A DNA stretch of 64,000 bases from Clostridia bacterium (GTDB taxonomy: Bacteria > Bacillota > Clostridia > Christensenellales > Aristaeellaceae): positions 1-64,000 of the forward strand of contig JAFVVG010000047.1 in assembly GCA_017502305.1 (NCBI GenBank), written 5' to 3'. Made by a program: the position numbers and the translations under genes. This document shows, one piece after another, positions 16,764-25,480 of the stretch (the first letter of the stretch is position 1; the number at the start of each line of letters is the position of its first letter). Under the pieces are notes generated by a model. That model saw only the letters and a list, made by a program, of their open reading frames with translations. It was not told where the DNA came from and ran no database searches.

Positions 16764-17372
16764 TTAATTCTCTGAAAGCCATTTTCTGGCGGCCAGCAGA
16801 TTATGATGAGGCTGCAAAATCATTCCATTTTTCATTACAAAATCAATATATACCCGGCAAGCATGCTTCAGCGAAATGCGCAGGGCCTCCTTTACCGAAG
16901 ACAGAAATGGCGGTTCGCCGGACTGATCCCATGCGATTTTGTCTGCCAGAAACAAAGCCATGTCCAGGTCTGTGGCAAGGGGGCGCAAAGTAGTATGACA
17001 AGAAATAGCCCGCAGGACAGCGGCATTGTCTACATCAAAGCATTCTTGGGCGATAATGGCGCTCATCTGCTGGTGAAGCAGAAATGGATGGTCAATTTCC
17101 GCCTTATCCAGGGGGAAGTTGTGTTCTTGGGCATAGTGCAGCATTTCCTGGGCAGGGACAACGGCGGAGATATCATGTAAAATGCCTGCCAGGCGGCATT
17201 GCGTCTCGTTTAGGTTGAAGAATGCTGAAAGATGAACACATTCATTCGCTACCGCCTGCACATGGCGCCAGGTGGCGGACTTGCCGTGGGAAAGCAGCAG
17301 CGTACTGGCATCGGTGACGATATCACCTGTACGTTCAACCATGTTGATGCCGGCAAATGTCAGCAGCTTCAT
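16764..17372 (-). CDS. HD-domain hydrolase, YqeK-like
   Basis: 202 aa. HD superfamily metal ligands are visible: H in TWRHVQAVANE, the LHDIS motif for HD, H in IDHPFLLHQQ, and a C-terminal Asp in LADKI. The arrangement resembles YqeK, a diadenosine tetraphosphate hydrolase; the assignment to that activity is inference. The start overlaps the cinA stop by 4 nt (ATGA), so the two genes are translationally coupled. It converges on the acetyltransferase gene. Confidence 0.75.
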   Translation of the reverse strand: MKLLTFAGINMVERTGDIVTDASTLLLSHGKSATWRHVQAVANECVHLSAFFNLNETQCRLAGILHDISAVVPAQEMLHYAQEHNFPLDKAEIDHPFLLHQQMSAIIAQECFDVDNAAVLRAISCHTTLRPLATDLDMALFLADKIAWDQSGEPPFLSSVKEALRISLKHACRVYIDFVMKNGMILQPHHNLLAARKWLSEN

Positions 17373-18616
17373 ATGACTGCCTCCGCTGCCTTGCGCACGG
17401 CGTTCATGGCGTGCTTCATGGTCAGGGTGCGGATGCGCTTGCGGTCGCCGTTCAGCCGCAGGGGCAAAACCTCGGTCTTTCCGGCGGTGGAGATGCCCAC
17501 AAACACCGTGCCCACGGGCTTTTCGGGGGTGCCGCCATCGGGGCCGGCCAGGCCCGTGGCGCTGATGGCAATGTCCGTGCCCAGGCGCTTGCGGGCACCT
17601 TCGGCCATGGCGTAGGCCACCTCGGCGCTGACCACGTCGTATTTCTCAATCAGCTCCGCCGGCACGTCCACCAGCATAGTTTTCGATACCGTCTGATAGG
17701 TGACGAAGCCGCCCTTCACCACCGCAGAGGCACCGGGGATCTCCACCATGGAGGAAGCCATCATGCCGCCGGTAAGGCTATCGGCGGTGGCGATGGTCCA
17801 CCCGCGGCGCTTCAGGGCCTCCACGGCACAGCGGGCCAGGGACCCGGTGTCGTCCTCCTCAATGGCATAGATCACGTCGCCCAGGCGCTTTTGAACCTCT
17901 TCCACCAGGGGCATGAGCAGGGCTTCAGCCTCCGCTTTGGTGGCGGCGCCGGCGGTGGCCCGGAGCATCACCTCGCCCGTGGAGCAATAGGGGGAAAGGC
18001 TGGGGTTGCTTTGCTTCTCCAGGTCGGCGAGGAGCTCATCCACATTGGATTCACCCATGCCGAAAATGCGGATATACCGGCTCACCAGCACGTTGCCGGA
18101 GCGCTCCTGCAGCCAGGGCTCGGCGTGGTTGATCCACATGGGCTGCAGCTCATTGGGCGGGCCGGGAAGGTGGATCACCACCTTGCCTTCGCCCATGGGC
18201 ACGATGGCCCCGGGGGCAGTGCCGTGGGGGTTATCCAGCAGGGTGGAATCCGCCGTGAACATGGCCTGGGATAAGTTGTTCTCCGTCATGGGGCGACCCA
18301 TGCGCTGGAACCGGCCGCGAACGTGGGCCTCTGCCTGGGGATTCAGCACCAGCTCCTTGCCGGCCACTTTGGCGGCCACACGCTTGGTGATGTCGTCCAC
18401 GGTGGGGCCAAGGCCGCCAGAGGTGATGACCACATCGGCACGGGAAAGGGCCAGGCGATAGGCGTCCTCCAGGCGCTGGGCGTTATCGCCCACCACAGTT
18501 TGATGATATTGGCTTACCCCCAGGGCGCTGAGCCGCCGGGAGAGAAACTGCGCGTTGGTATTCAGCACCTGGCCCATCAGGAGCTCGGTGCCGACGCAGA
18601 GGATTTCGGCAATCAT
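17369..18616 (-). CDS. cinA: CinA family nicotinamide-nucleotide amidase / competence-damage protein
   Basis: 415 aa from the ATG at 18616, which has AAGAAGG upstream; a GTG 6 codons earlier is less likely. The N-terminal MoCF/MogA-like domain (about 1-170) shows MIAEILCVGTELLMGQ, SGGLGPTVDD and HLPGPPNELQPM. The C-terminal CinA amidase domain (about 255-410) shows TADSLTGGMMAS and SATGLAGPDGGTPEKPVGTV. CinA recycles NMN by deamidation to NaMN, and the N-terminal half can hydrolyse ADP-ribose. It lies upstream of, and coupled to, the HD hydrolase gene, which may indicate a shared nucleotide-housecleaning role. Confidence 0.95.
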   Translation of the reverse strand: MIAEILCVGTELLMGQVLNTNAQFLSRRLSALGVSQYHQTVVGDNAQRLEDAYRLALSRADVVITSGGLGPTVDDITKRVAAKVAGKELVLNPQAEAHVRGRFQRMGRPMTENNLSQAMFTADSTLLDNPHGTAPGAIVPMGEGKVVIHLPGPPNELQPMWINHAEPWLQERSGNVLVSRYIRIFGMGESNVDELLADLEKQSNPSLSPYCSTGEVMLRATAGAATKAEAEALLMPLVEEVQKRLGDVIYAIEEDDTGSLARCAVEALKRRGWTIATADSLTGGMMASSMVEIPGASAVVKGGFVTYQTVSKTMLVDVPAELIEKYDVVSAEVAYAMAEGARKRLGTDIAISATGLAGPDGGTPEKPVGTVFVGISTAGKTEVLPLRLNGDRKRIRTLTMKHAMNAVRKAAEAVI

Positions 18617-18715
18617 GAAACAGCCTTCTTTCACATGGGATAAACTAATGATACCATTTTTTTCGCCGTTATGCTATACTGTTACGCAAGGAAAGCCTTC
18701 AAGGAGGTAAGAAAA

Positions 18716-19333
18716 ATGAAAGTACTGATGCTCAACGGCAGCCCCAAGGCCCAGGGCAATACCGCCCGTGCCCTGAAGGAGATGGAAGCCATTTTCGCCC
18801 AGGAGGGTATTGAAGTGGAAACCATTCACCTGGGCAACAAGGACATCCGCAGCTGTATCTGCTGCCTGCAGTGCCGCAAAACCGGCAAGTGCGTCTTTGA
18901 TGACGTGGTGAACGAGCTGGCGGTGAAGTTTGAACAGGCGGACGGTCTGGTGGTGGCCAGCCCGGTGTATTATGCCTCGGCCAACGCGACCCTGGTGGCG
19001 GCCCTGACGAGGCTGTTCTACTCCACCGGCTTCGACAAGCGCATGAAGGTGGGCGCCAGCGTGGTGGTGGCCCGGCGCGGCGGCTGCTCCGCCACCTTTG
19101 ACGAATTGAACAAGTTCTTCACCATCAGCGGTATGCCGGTGGCCTCCAGCCAGTATTGGAACAGCATCCACGGCGGCGCTCCCGGCGAGGCGGAAAAGGA
19201 CGCCGAAGGCCTGCAGACCATGCGCACCCTGGCCCGGAACATGAGCTTCCTGATGAAGTCCATTGCCCTGGGCAAGGAAAAATACGGTCTGCCGGAGAAG
19301 GAACCCAGCCAGTGGACGAATTTCATCAGGTAA
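18716..19333 (+). CDS. Flavodoxin-like NAD(P)H-dependent FMN oxidoreductase
   Basis: 205 aa from the ATG at 18716, preceded by AAGGAGG. It begins with the flavodoxin-fold FMN-binding loop NGSPKAQGNT and contains ASPVYYASANA, both typical of NADPH-dependent FMN reductases. Four cysteines occur at about 42-55 (CICCLQCRKTGKC), as in iron-sulfur flavoprotein-like relatives, though a full cluster site is not certain. It presumably carries electrons or reduces quinones or disulfides. It is a single gene between divergent cinA and convergent typA. Confidence 0.88.
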   Translation: MKVLMLNGSPKAQGNTARALKEMEAIFAQEGIEVETIHLGNKDIRSCICCLQCRKTGKCVFDDVVNELAVKFEQADGLVVASPVYYASANATLVAALTRLFYSTGFDKRMKVGASVVVARRGGCSATFDELNKFFTISGMPVASSQYWNSIHGGAPGEAEKDAEGLQTMRTLARNMSFLMKSIALGKEKYGLPEKEPSQWTNFIR

Positions 19334-19336
19334 AAG

Positions 19337-19367
19337 AAAAGTCCCATGCGATCGCATGGGACTTTTT
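19337..19367 (+). terminator. Perfectly palindromic bidirectional terminator
   Basis: AAAAGTCCCATGCGATCGCATGGGACTTTT is a perfect inverted repeat between two convergent genes, with an A-run and a T-run at its ends. Confidence 0.88.
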
Positions 19368-19374
19368 ATGTGGG

Positions 19375-21198
19375 TCAGTTCTGCTTGTTGCGCCACTGCC
19401 TTGCACGGTCGCCGGCGGTGAGGATCTTCTTGCGCATGCGCAGCGTCTTGGGGGTGATCTCCAGCAGCTCGTCGTCGTCGATGAACTCCAGGCACTCCTC
19501 CAGCGTCAGGGGGTGCACGGAGATCAGGCGCATGGCGTCCTCCGAGGCGGAGGCGTTGCGCATGTTGGTGACGTGCTTCTGCTTGCACACGTTCACCACC
19601 AGGTCGTCGGGGCGGGCGTTCTGGCCGCAGATCATGCCCTCGTAAACCTCCTGGCCGGCACCGATAAACAGCGTGCCGCGCTCCTGGGCATAGAACAGGC
19701 CGTAGGAGGTGGAGGTGCCGGTCTCGTGGCAGACCAGGGCGCCCACGTTGCGGTGGGGGATATCACCCTTCACGGGCTCGTACTTCTCAAAGGAGGAGGA
19801 CATGATGCCTTCGCCGCGGGTGTCGGTCATGAATTCGCTGCGGTAGCCGAACAGGCCGCGGGAGGGAACCAGGAATTCCAGGCGCACACGGTCCAGGCCG
19901 GACATGCTTTCCAGCACACCGCGGCGGCGGCCGATCTTCTCAATCACGGCGCCGGCGCTGGCTTGCGGGGTGTCCACCACCAGGCGCTCGATGGGCTCGC
20001 ACTTCACGCCGTCGATCTCCTTGTAGATGACCTGGGGCTTCGATACGGAAAACTCGTAGCCCTGGCGGCGCATGTTCTCGATGAGGATGGACAGGTGCAG
20101 TTCGCCGCGGCCGCAGACCTCGAAGGCGTCGGTGGTGTCGGTATCGTTGACGCGCAGGGAAACGTCCGTCTGCAATTCGCGCATCAGGCGGGCACGCAGG
20201 TGACGGCTGGTAACGTACTGGCCTTCGCGGCCGGCGAAGGGGCTGTCGTTAACGCAGAAGGTCATGGTCACGGTGGGCTCGGAGATCTTCACAAAGGGCA
20301 GACCCTCCACGCAGGTAGGCACGCACACCGTATCGCCGATGGAGATGTCCTCCATGCCGCACAGAGCCACAATGTCGCCCATGCCCACTTCCTTGGCGGG
20401 AATGCGCTTCAGGCCGTCGTACTGGAACAGGCCGGACATGCGCCAGCTCTGGCTGGTCTTGCCGGTTTCCAGGTTGGTGCACACAACGCTCATGCCCTCG
20501 GTAAACTTGCCGCGGGTCACGCGGCCCACGCCGATGCGGCCCACATACTCGCTGTAATCGATGGTGGAGATCAGCACCTGGGCAGGGCCCTCGGGGTCGC
20601 CTTCGGGGGCGGGGATGTACTTCAGGATGGCGTCGAACAGGGGCCGCAGGTCGGTGCCGGGGGTCTCCAGATCAGTGGTGGCGGTACCCTTGCGGGCGGA
20701 CACATACATGATGGGATTTTCCAGGGTATCCTCGTCGGCATCCAGGTCGATGAGCAGGTCCAGGATCTCGTTCACCACCTCGTCGCAGCGGGCGTCGGGG
20801 CGGTCGATCTTGTTGATCACGATGAGGACCTTCAGCTTCAGTTCAAGGGCCTTCTTCAGCACGAAGCGGGTCTGGGGCATGGGGCCTTCGAAGGAGTCCA
20901 CCAGCAGCAGCACGCCGTCCACCATCTTCAAAACGCGCTCCACTTCGCCGCCGAAGTCGGCATGGCCGGGGGTGTCAACGATGTTGATCTTGGTGGTGCC
21001 GTAGTGTACGGCGGTGTTCTTGGCCAGGATGGTAATGCCGCGCTCGCGCTCCAGGTCGTTGGAGTCCATAACGCGGTCCACGGTCTGCTGGTTCTCGCGG
21101 TAGATGCCGCCCTGCTTGAGCAGCTGGTCCACCAGGGTGGTCTTGCCGTGGTCAACGTGAGCGATGATGGCAATATTGCGAATGTCTTCGCGGATCAT
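19375..21198 (-). CDS. typA: Translational GTPase TypA/BipA
   Basis: 607 aa. The N-terminal GTPase domain has G1 AHVDHGKTT, the RGITI switch, G3 DTPGHADFGGEVERVL and G4 NKIDRPDA. EF-G-like domains II, III and V follow, then the TypA-specific C-terminal domain (SSFEKYEPVKGDIPHRNVGA). TypA binds ribosomes under stress or low temperature and assists 50S assembly. The ATG follows AAGGAGAT. It is the second of two minus-strand translation GTPase genes, after prfC, separated by a structured 164-nt spacer. Confidence 0.96.
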   Translation of the reverse strand: MIREDIRNIAIIAHVDHGKTTLVDQLLKQGGIYRENQQTVDRVMDSNDLERERGITILAKNTAVHYGTTKINIVDTPGHADFGGEVERVLKMVDGVLLLVDSFEGPMPQTRFVLKKALELKLKVLIVINKIDRPDARCDEVVNEILDLLIDLDADEDTLENPIMYVSARKGTATTDLETPGTDLRPLFDAILKYIPAPEGDPEGPAQVLISTIDYSEYVGRIGVGRVTRGKFTEGMSVVCTNLETGKTSQSWRMSGLFQYDGLKRIPAKEVGMGDIVALCGMEDISIGDTVCVPTCVEGLPFVKISEPTVTMTFCVNDSPFAGREGQYVTSRHLRARLMRELQTDVSLRVNDTDTTDAFEVCGRGELHLSILIENMRRQGYEFSVSKPQVIYKEIDGVKCEPIERLVVDTPQASAGAVIEKIGRRRGVLESMSGLDRVRLEFLVPSRGLFGYRSEFMTDTRGEGIMSSSFEKYEPVKGDIPHRNVGALVCHETGTSTSYGLFYAQERGTLFIGAGQEVYEGMICGQNARPDDLVVNVCKQKHVTNMRNASASEDAMRLISVHPLTLEECLEFIDDDELLEITPKTLRMRKKILTAGDRARQWRNKQN

Positions 21199-21239
21199 GA
21201 AAAAAACATCTCCTTAAAAGAAGCATTTGCCGAAGGGGT

Positions 21240-21352
21240 GCAGGGGGAGATCGGAAAGCCCCCTGCCCGCGTCCGCAGACGCGGTGCCTTCTGCTTTGCG
21301 CAGCGTTTCGCCTCTGCCGAGGCGACCAAAGAGCTTTCCGATCGCCCTTTGG
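21240..21352 (-). repeat. Hairpin cluster with competing pairings between prfC and typA
   Basis: The spacer contains four local hairpins: 21240-21247/21259-21266, 21267-21273/21278-21284, 21309-21314/21319-21324 and 21326-21331/21347-21352. The 11-nt arms 21249-21259 (GATCGGAAAGC) and 21333-21343 (GCTTTCCGATC) are also perfect reverse complements, so a long-range helix would compete with the first and last hairpins. Confidence 0.65.
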
Positions 21353-21362
21353 AAACCTTCGA

Positions 21363-22982
21363 TTACAGTCTGTTGGCGGTTTCGGCCAGTTCGAGGCCCT
21401 CGTTGTTCTCGCAGGCCAGGCGGATGGACCATTCGTTTTCAAACAGCAGCACGTCACGGTCGCGGCTGTCCTTGGCACGGCCGGAGGTGGAGGTGAGCTT
21501 CAGCTGGTCAATGGGCTTGGGGGTGTTCACCACCCAGCGCACATGGCGGAAGGGCATGCCCTCCATTACAATGTCCACCTGGTATTCAGTCTTCAGGCGG
21601 TGCTCCAGCACTTCAAACTGCAGCACGCCGACGACGCCCACCATGAATTCCTCGCGGCCGGTTTCGGTGCGGATGAAGGTCTGGATGGCGCCCTCCTCCG
21701 CCAGCTGGCTGATGCCCTTCTGGAACTGCTTGCGCTTCATGGAATCCAGGGGACGGACACGGTTGAAGAACTCGGGGGCGAACACGGGGATGTTCTCGTA
21801 GTGGATCTTGGGGCCGGAGGACAGGGTGTCGCCCAGCTGATAGATGCCGGGGTCGAACAGGCCGATGATATCACCGGCCCAGGCTTCCTCCACGGCCTCG
21901 CGCTCGTCGGCCATGAACTGCTGGGGCTGCTTGAGGTTTACTATTTTGTTGGTGCCGGAATGCCACACGTCCATACCCTTCTCAAAAGCGCCGGAAACAA
22001 TGCGCATAAAGGCCAGGCGGTCGCGGTGGGCGGGGTTCATGTTGGCCTGGATCTTGAAGATGAAGCCGGAGAAATAGGGCTCCTTGGGGCCGATCTCGCC
22101 GGCGTCGCTGGCACGGGGCAGCGGCGGGGGCGTATACTGCAGGAAGCGCTCCAGGAAGGGCTCCACGCCGAAGTTGGTCACGGCGGAGCCGAAGAACATG
22201 GGGGTCAGCTCGCCCCTGCGCACAGCCTCCAGGTCGAAGGCGTCGCCGGCCTCGTCCAGCAGCTCGATCTCCTCTTCCAGGCGGTCGCGGTAGTGCTTTT
22301 CCAGGATGCCCTCAATGGCGGGGTCATCCAGGGCCACGGTGGTCTTGTCCACCATCTTGGCGCCGTGATCGCCGCCGGTGTAGAGCTCCACCATTTTGGT
22401 ATCGCGGTGATACACGCCCTGGAAATCGCCGTCCACGCCGATGGGCCAGTTGATGGGGCAGGAGCGGATGCCCAGAACCTGCTCCAGTTCTTCCATCAGG
22501 GAGAAGGGATCCTTGGCGGCGCGGTCCATCTTGTTCACGAAGGTGAAGATGGGGATGTTGCGCATCCGGCAAACCTTGAACAGCTTGATGGTTTGGGCCT
22601 CAACGCCCTTGGCGGCGTCGATGAGCATCACAGCGGCGTCGGCCGCCACCAGCACACGGTAGGTATCCTCGGAGAAGTCCTGATGGCCAGGGGTATCCAG
22701 GATGTTGATATGGAAGCCGTCGAACTCGAACTGCATGGCGGAAGAGGTCACGGAAATGCCGCGCTGCTTCTCGATCTCCATCCAGTCGGAGGTGGCGTGC
22801 TTGTCGCTCTTGCGGGCCTTGACGCTGCCGGCGCTGCGGATGGCGCCGCCGTAAAGCAGGAGCTTCTCGGTCAGGGTGGTTTTACCGGCGTCGGGGTGGG
22901 AGATGATGGCAAAGGTGCGCCGCTTTTCCACCTGCTGGTCCAGCAGGTCGCGGAACGCCTGGGAATCGGTGCTGGGAAGCAT
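21363..22982 (-). CDS. prfC: Peptide chain release factor 3 (GTPase)
   Basis: 539 aa from the ATG at 22982, preceded by AGGAGG; the frame stays open upstream but without a better start. The GTPase motifs are G1 SHPDAGKTTLTEKLL, the RGISVTSS switch, G3 DTPGHQDFSEDTYR and G4 NKMDRAAKDP. The DWMEIEKQRG segment before the switch is typical of RF3 rather than EF-G. RF3 recycles RF1/RF2 from the ribosome after peptide release. It has a strong promoter upstream and is followed by typA. Confidence 0.96.
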   Translation of the reverse strand: MLPSTDSQAFRDLLDQQVEKRRTFAIISHPDAGKTTLTEKLLLYGGAIRSAGSVKARKSDKHATSDWMEIEKQRGISVTSSAMQFEFDGFHINILDTPGHQDFSEDTYRVLVAADAAVMLIDAAKGVEAQTIKLFKVCRMRNIPIFTFVNKMDRAAKDPFSLMEELEQVLGIRSCPINWPIGVDGDFQGVYHRDTKMVELYTGGDHGAKMVDKTTVALDDPAIEGILEKHYRDRLEEEIELLDEAGDAFDLEAVRRGELTPMFFGSAVTNFGVEPFLERFLQYTPPPLPRASDAGEIGPKEPYFSGFIFKIQANMNPAHRDRLAFMRIVSGAFEKGMDVWHSGTNKIVNLKQPQQFMADEREAVEEAWAGDIIGLFDPGIYQLGDTLSSGPKIHYENIPVFAPEFFNRVRPLDSMKRKQFQKGISQLAEEGAIQTFIRTETGREEFMVGVVGVLQFEVLEHRLKTEYQVDIVMEGMPFRHVRWVVNTPKPIDQLKLTSTSGRAKDSRDRDVLLFENEWSIRLACENNEGLELAETANRL

Positions 22983-23021
22983 GGAAGCCCTCCTGAAATA
23001 CTTAATCACACAACTTCTTAT

Positions 23022-23049
23022 TTTATATCCCAAAGCTATATGTTGTCAA
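23022..23049 (-). promoter_or_regulatory. Promoter of prfC
   Basis: On the minus strand TTGACA (23044-23049), 16-nt spacer, TATAAA (23022-23027), 40 nt before the start codon. Confidence 0.65.
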
Positions 23050-23069
23050 GGTTTGGGGCACAAAATAAG

Positions 23070-23261
23070 GCTCCCTGCTGGTGGGAGGATTCTTAAGGAT
23101 GAATTGATCCCACAACGAAAAAGGCGAGCATCTGGCGAATATGCCGGATGCTCGTTTGCTTATGTGGTTCCCATACGCAATGCGCTGGTACAGCGCGTAT
23201 AATTGCGCCCTCACCTAACAAGGGAAAGAGGGCTTTGGGCCTGCTCGACAAATTGGAATTT
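23070..23261 (-). repeat. Dispersed intergenic element, copy B (inverted relative to copy A)
   Basis: The reverse complement aligns with 10420-10604 over about 180 nt. The central hairpin is kept with a changed tip: CGAGCATC/GATGCTCG encloses an added GGC/GCC pairing, followed by CCTTTTTCG. It begins only a few nt after the stop codon of the minus-strand XRE regulator and is in the same orientation, so it may serve as that gene's terminator. Confidence 0.75.
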
Positions 23262-23263
23262 GT

Positions 23264-23875
23264 TTAATCCTTGCTTAATACTTTCTTCTGCCAGGACTTT
23301 TTTCCGCATTGGGGGCAGAGCATATATCTGGTTCTGCCCATATGCATTGCCATATTCACGGCTTTATAGGTAGGTACATATCTGTGCTTACAGTGCTTAC
23401 ACTCATAGTAGCCTGCCACCTGCTCAATACGCAACGCGTAGAAGCAGCCTGCCAAAAATAGAATAAAGCCAAATACGATAAGAGAAATCTTCAACCAAGT
23501 TTCCATTTGTATAAAGGCGGCAACAAAAATAAGAGCGAAAAGAACGATTGTAGCGGTGATACCTATAAACACTTCAACAGACAACAATCTTTTGTCTGCC
23601 TGTTCTTTCTGCTTAATCATATCAAGCAAATTATTTTCTAATTCTTTGTTGTAATTATCCATTGCAACTACCTCCCCACACAATAAATCATTAACGCTGA
23701 TACCCAGAACATCGCAAAGGTCAAGCATAATGGAAGAATCGGGCATTGCTTTTCCCGTTTCCCATTTTGATACTGCTCTATCGGTGATGTTCAATTTTTC
23801 TGCCAACTGCATTTGAGTTAAGTTTGTCTTTTTTCTGCACTTGGCAATGAACCTTCCGATTTTCACTTGGTCCAT
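23264..23875 (-). CDS. XRE-family regulator with membrane segments and C-terminal zinc-ribbon-like region
   Basis: 203 aa. An N-terminal XRE helix-turn-helix (about 5-60; LTQMQLAEKLNITDRAVSKWETG) is followed by a linker, two hydrophobic segments (about 102-121 and 126-148) and a C-terminal four-cysteine domain (CKHCKHRY...CPQCGKK), likely a zinc ribbon. Similar membrane-anchored XRE proteins regulate small adjacent modules; the target here is unknown. Its DNA is AT-rich compared with its neighbours. A perfect 60-bp tandem duplication covers its ribosome-binding site and first codons. Confidence 0.8.
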   Translation of the reverse strand: MDQVKIGRFIAKCRKKTNLTQMQLAEKLNITDRAVSKWETGKAMPDSSIMLDLCDVLGISVNDLLCGEVVAMDNYNKELENNLLDMIKQKEQADKRLLSVEVFIGITATIVLFALIFVAAFIQMETWLKISLIVFGFILFLAGCFYALRIEQVAGYYECKHCKHRYVPTYKAVNMAMHMGRTRYMLCPQCGKKSWQKKVLSKD

Positions 23876-23950
23876 AGGCTACCTCCTTTCTTTTCTGCAC
23901 TTGGCAATGAACCTTCCGATTTTCACTTGGTCCATAGGCTACCTCCTTTC
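23831..23950. repeat. Perfect 60-bp tandem duplication over the regulator's start
   Basis: Positions 23831-23890 and 23891-23950 are identical. Each copy contains the GAAAGGAGG ribosome-binding site, the ATG and 15 codons of the regulator. Read from the outer ATG (23935, minus strand), the first copy gives an 18-codon frame that stops at TAG two codons before the real ATG. Because 60 is divisible by 3, that frame is in phase with the gene. Confidence 0.9.
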
Positions 23951-23989
23951 GATTTCAGTATAGACAATTAGGGGACCAAAGAACACGAA

Positions 23990-24022
23990 CCGATGGTTGA
24001 GTAGGGAGGAATCAACCATCGG
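23990..24022. promoter_or_regulatory. 11-bp inverted repeat, possible operator or hairpin
   Basis: CCGATGGTTGA (23990-24000) and TCAACCATCGG (24012-24022) are perfect reverse complements separated by 11 nt, about 115 bp upstream of the XRE gene. It could be a regulator site or an RNA hairpin. A second inverted repeat, AAACAGCAAG/CTTGCTGTTT, lies at 24085-24114. The 242-bp gap holds no convincing gene. Confidence 0.4.
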
Positions 24023-24192
24023 TAGAGTGAAAAATGACCGTCAAATTCAAGTTTATCGCTTTCATTTTATCACGGCAATACAAGAAACAGCAAGCCTTAG
24101 CGCGCTTGCTGTTTCGGTATTTCTTTGTGTAATAACGAAGGATAACTCCATCCTTTCCATCACCCCCACTGGGGGAACCTTGTTTTGTTAAG

Positions 24193-25470
24193 TTATTCCG
24201 CATTTCTCTCCAGCGCGGCAAACTTGGCCTGCATGGTGGGGTTGTTCTTCGTCAGGCGCTTGATGGAAAGGTCCTGGGCCTTGTTGTTGGCCAGGCGCAG
24301 GTTGTTTTCCGAGGAGAGCAGCGCGTCCTTGGTTTTCTGCAGGTGGGTGATGGTCTTGTCGATCTCGTCAATGGCGTCCTTGAAGCGCTTGCTGGCCCGC
24401 TCATAATTGGTGTTGAAGCGCTCCTTGAAATCGTTCATTTCGTTTTCGAAATTGGTGATGTCGATGTTCTGGTTCTGGATCACCGCCAGCTGTTGGCGGT
24501 ATTCCACGGCGTTGAGGGCGGCGTTGCGCAGGATGGAGATCAGCGGAATGAAGAACTGGGGCCGGATGACGTACATCTTGGGGTAGCGGTAGGAAACATC
24601 CACGATGCCGCTGTTGTAAAGCTCGCTGTCCGGCTCCAGGAGGGTCACCAGCACAGCGTATTCGCAGCCCTTTTCCCGGCGGTCCTTGTCCAGCTCCTTG
24701 AAGAAATCCTCGTTGCGGTGCTTGGTGGCAGTTTCGTCCATCTCGTTTTTCATTTCAAACATGATGGAGAGGATCTCCGTGCCCTCCTCGGTGCTTTCAC
24801 GGAAGATGAAATCGCCCTTGCTGCCGGTGCGGGCGTCGTTGTCCTTCTCGAAATAGGCGTTGCGGAAGGCGGTGGCCCGAATGCGGTTGAACTCGGTAAG
24901 GCAGTGCTGCTCCAGGCTTTCACCAATCATTTTGGTGGACTGCCGGGCCTTGAAATCACGGTAGTAGGCGATCTGCTCGTCCTTCATGGCCAGATCCCGC
25001 TGGAACTGCTCCTGGGCGGCCTTGCCGTTGAGCTCGGCGGTGAGCTTCTCTGTTTCCACGGCCTGCTTCAGGGCCATGATTTGGGCGTTTTTCTCCTCCA
25101 GGGCGGTCTGCACGGCCAGCTGGGCGTCCTTCTGGCTGGACTGCAGCTGGGCGCGCAGCTGGGAAAGCTCCATATCCTTGCGGGTCAGCTCCAGCTGCGC
25201 CTTGGCTGCGGCTTCACGCAGGGCGGCTTCCTTGTCGCCGGCGCCGGAGCGCAGGCGGGCTGTCAGGTCGGCGATGATGGCGTCCTTCTCGCTGACGGTC
25301 TTCTGCACAGCCAGGTTAACGGCCATTTGCTTTTCGGAGGCAATGCTCTGCTCCCGCTGCTGGATTTCCTTGATGAATTCCTTGTCCCGTACTTGCTTCA
25401 CGATGGCGGCATAGCCGCTTTCATCCACCTGGAATACTTCGCCGCACTTGGGGCATTTGATCTCTTGCAT
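24193..25470 (-). CDS. DUF2130 family protein (coiled-coil with nuclease-like core)
   Basis: 425 aa from the ATG at 25470, just after AAGGAGG. It opens with a zinc-finger-like [12 protein letters not shown], then a long alanine/glutamine-rich coiled coil (about 25-180), then the DUF2130 core (about 185-370) with [28 protein letters not shown] and IMFEMKNE, and a further coiled coil. The DFIF...FEMKNE pattern resembles a PD-(D/E)XK nuclease active site, so a DNA-related role is possible; no function is established. It is the last gene of a minus-strand run with the two small genes upstream. Confidence 0.85.
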   Translation of the reverse strand: MQEIKCPKCGEVFQVDESGYAAIVKQVRDKEFIKEIQQREQSIASEKQMAVNLAVQKTVSEKDAIIADLTARLRSGAGDKEAALREAAAKAQLELTRKDMELSQLRAQLQSSQKDAQLAVQTALEEKNAQIMALKQAVETEKLTAELNGKAAQEQFQRDLAMKDEQIAYYRDFKARQSTKMIGESLEQHCLTEFNRIRATAFRNAYFEKDNDARTGSKGDFIFRESTEEGTEILSIMFEMKNEMDETATKHRNEDFFKELDKDRREKGCEYAVLVTLLEPDSELYNSGIVDVSYRYPKMYVIRPQFFIPLISILRNAALNAVEYRQQLAVIQNQNIDITNFENEMNDFKERFNTNYERASKRFKDAIDEIDKTITHLQKTKDALLSSENNLRLANNKAQDLSIKRLTKNNPTMQAKFAALERNAE

Positions 25471-25480
25471 GGGGGCCTCC

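Noticed and set aside
19156..21801. 881-codon plus-strand open frame
   Set aside because: Antisense shadow of typA and prfC, which are unmistakable on the minus strand.
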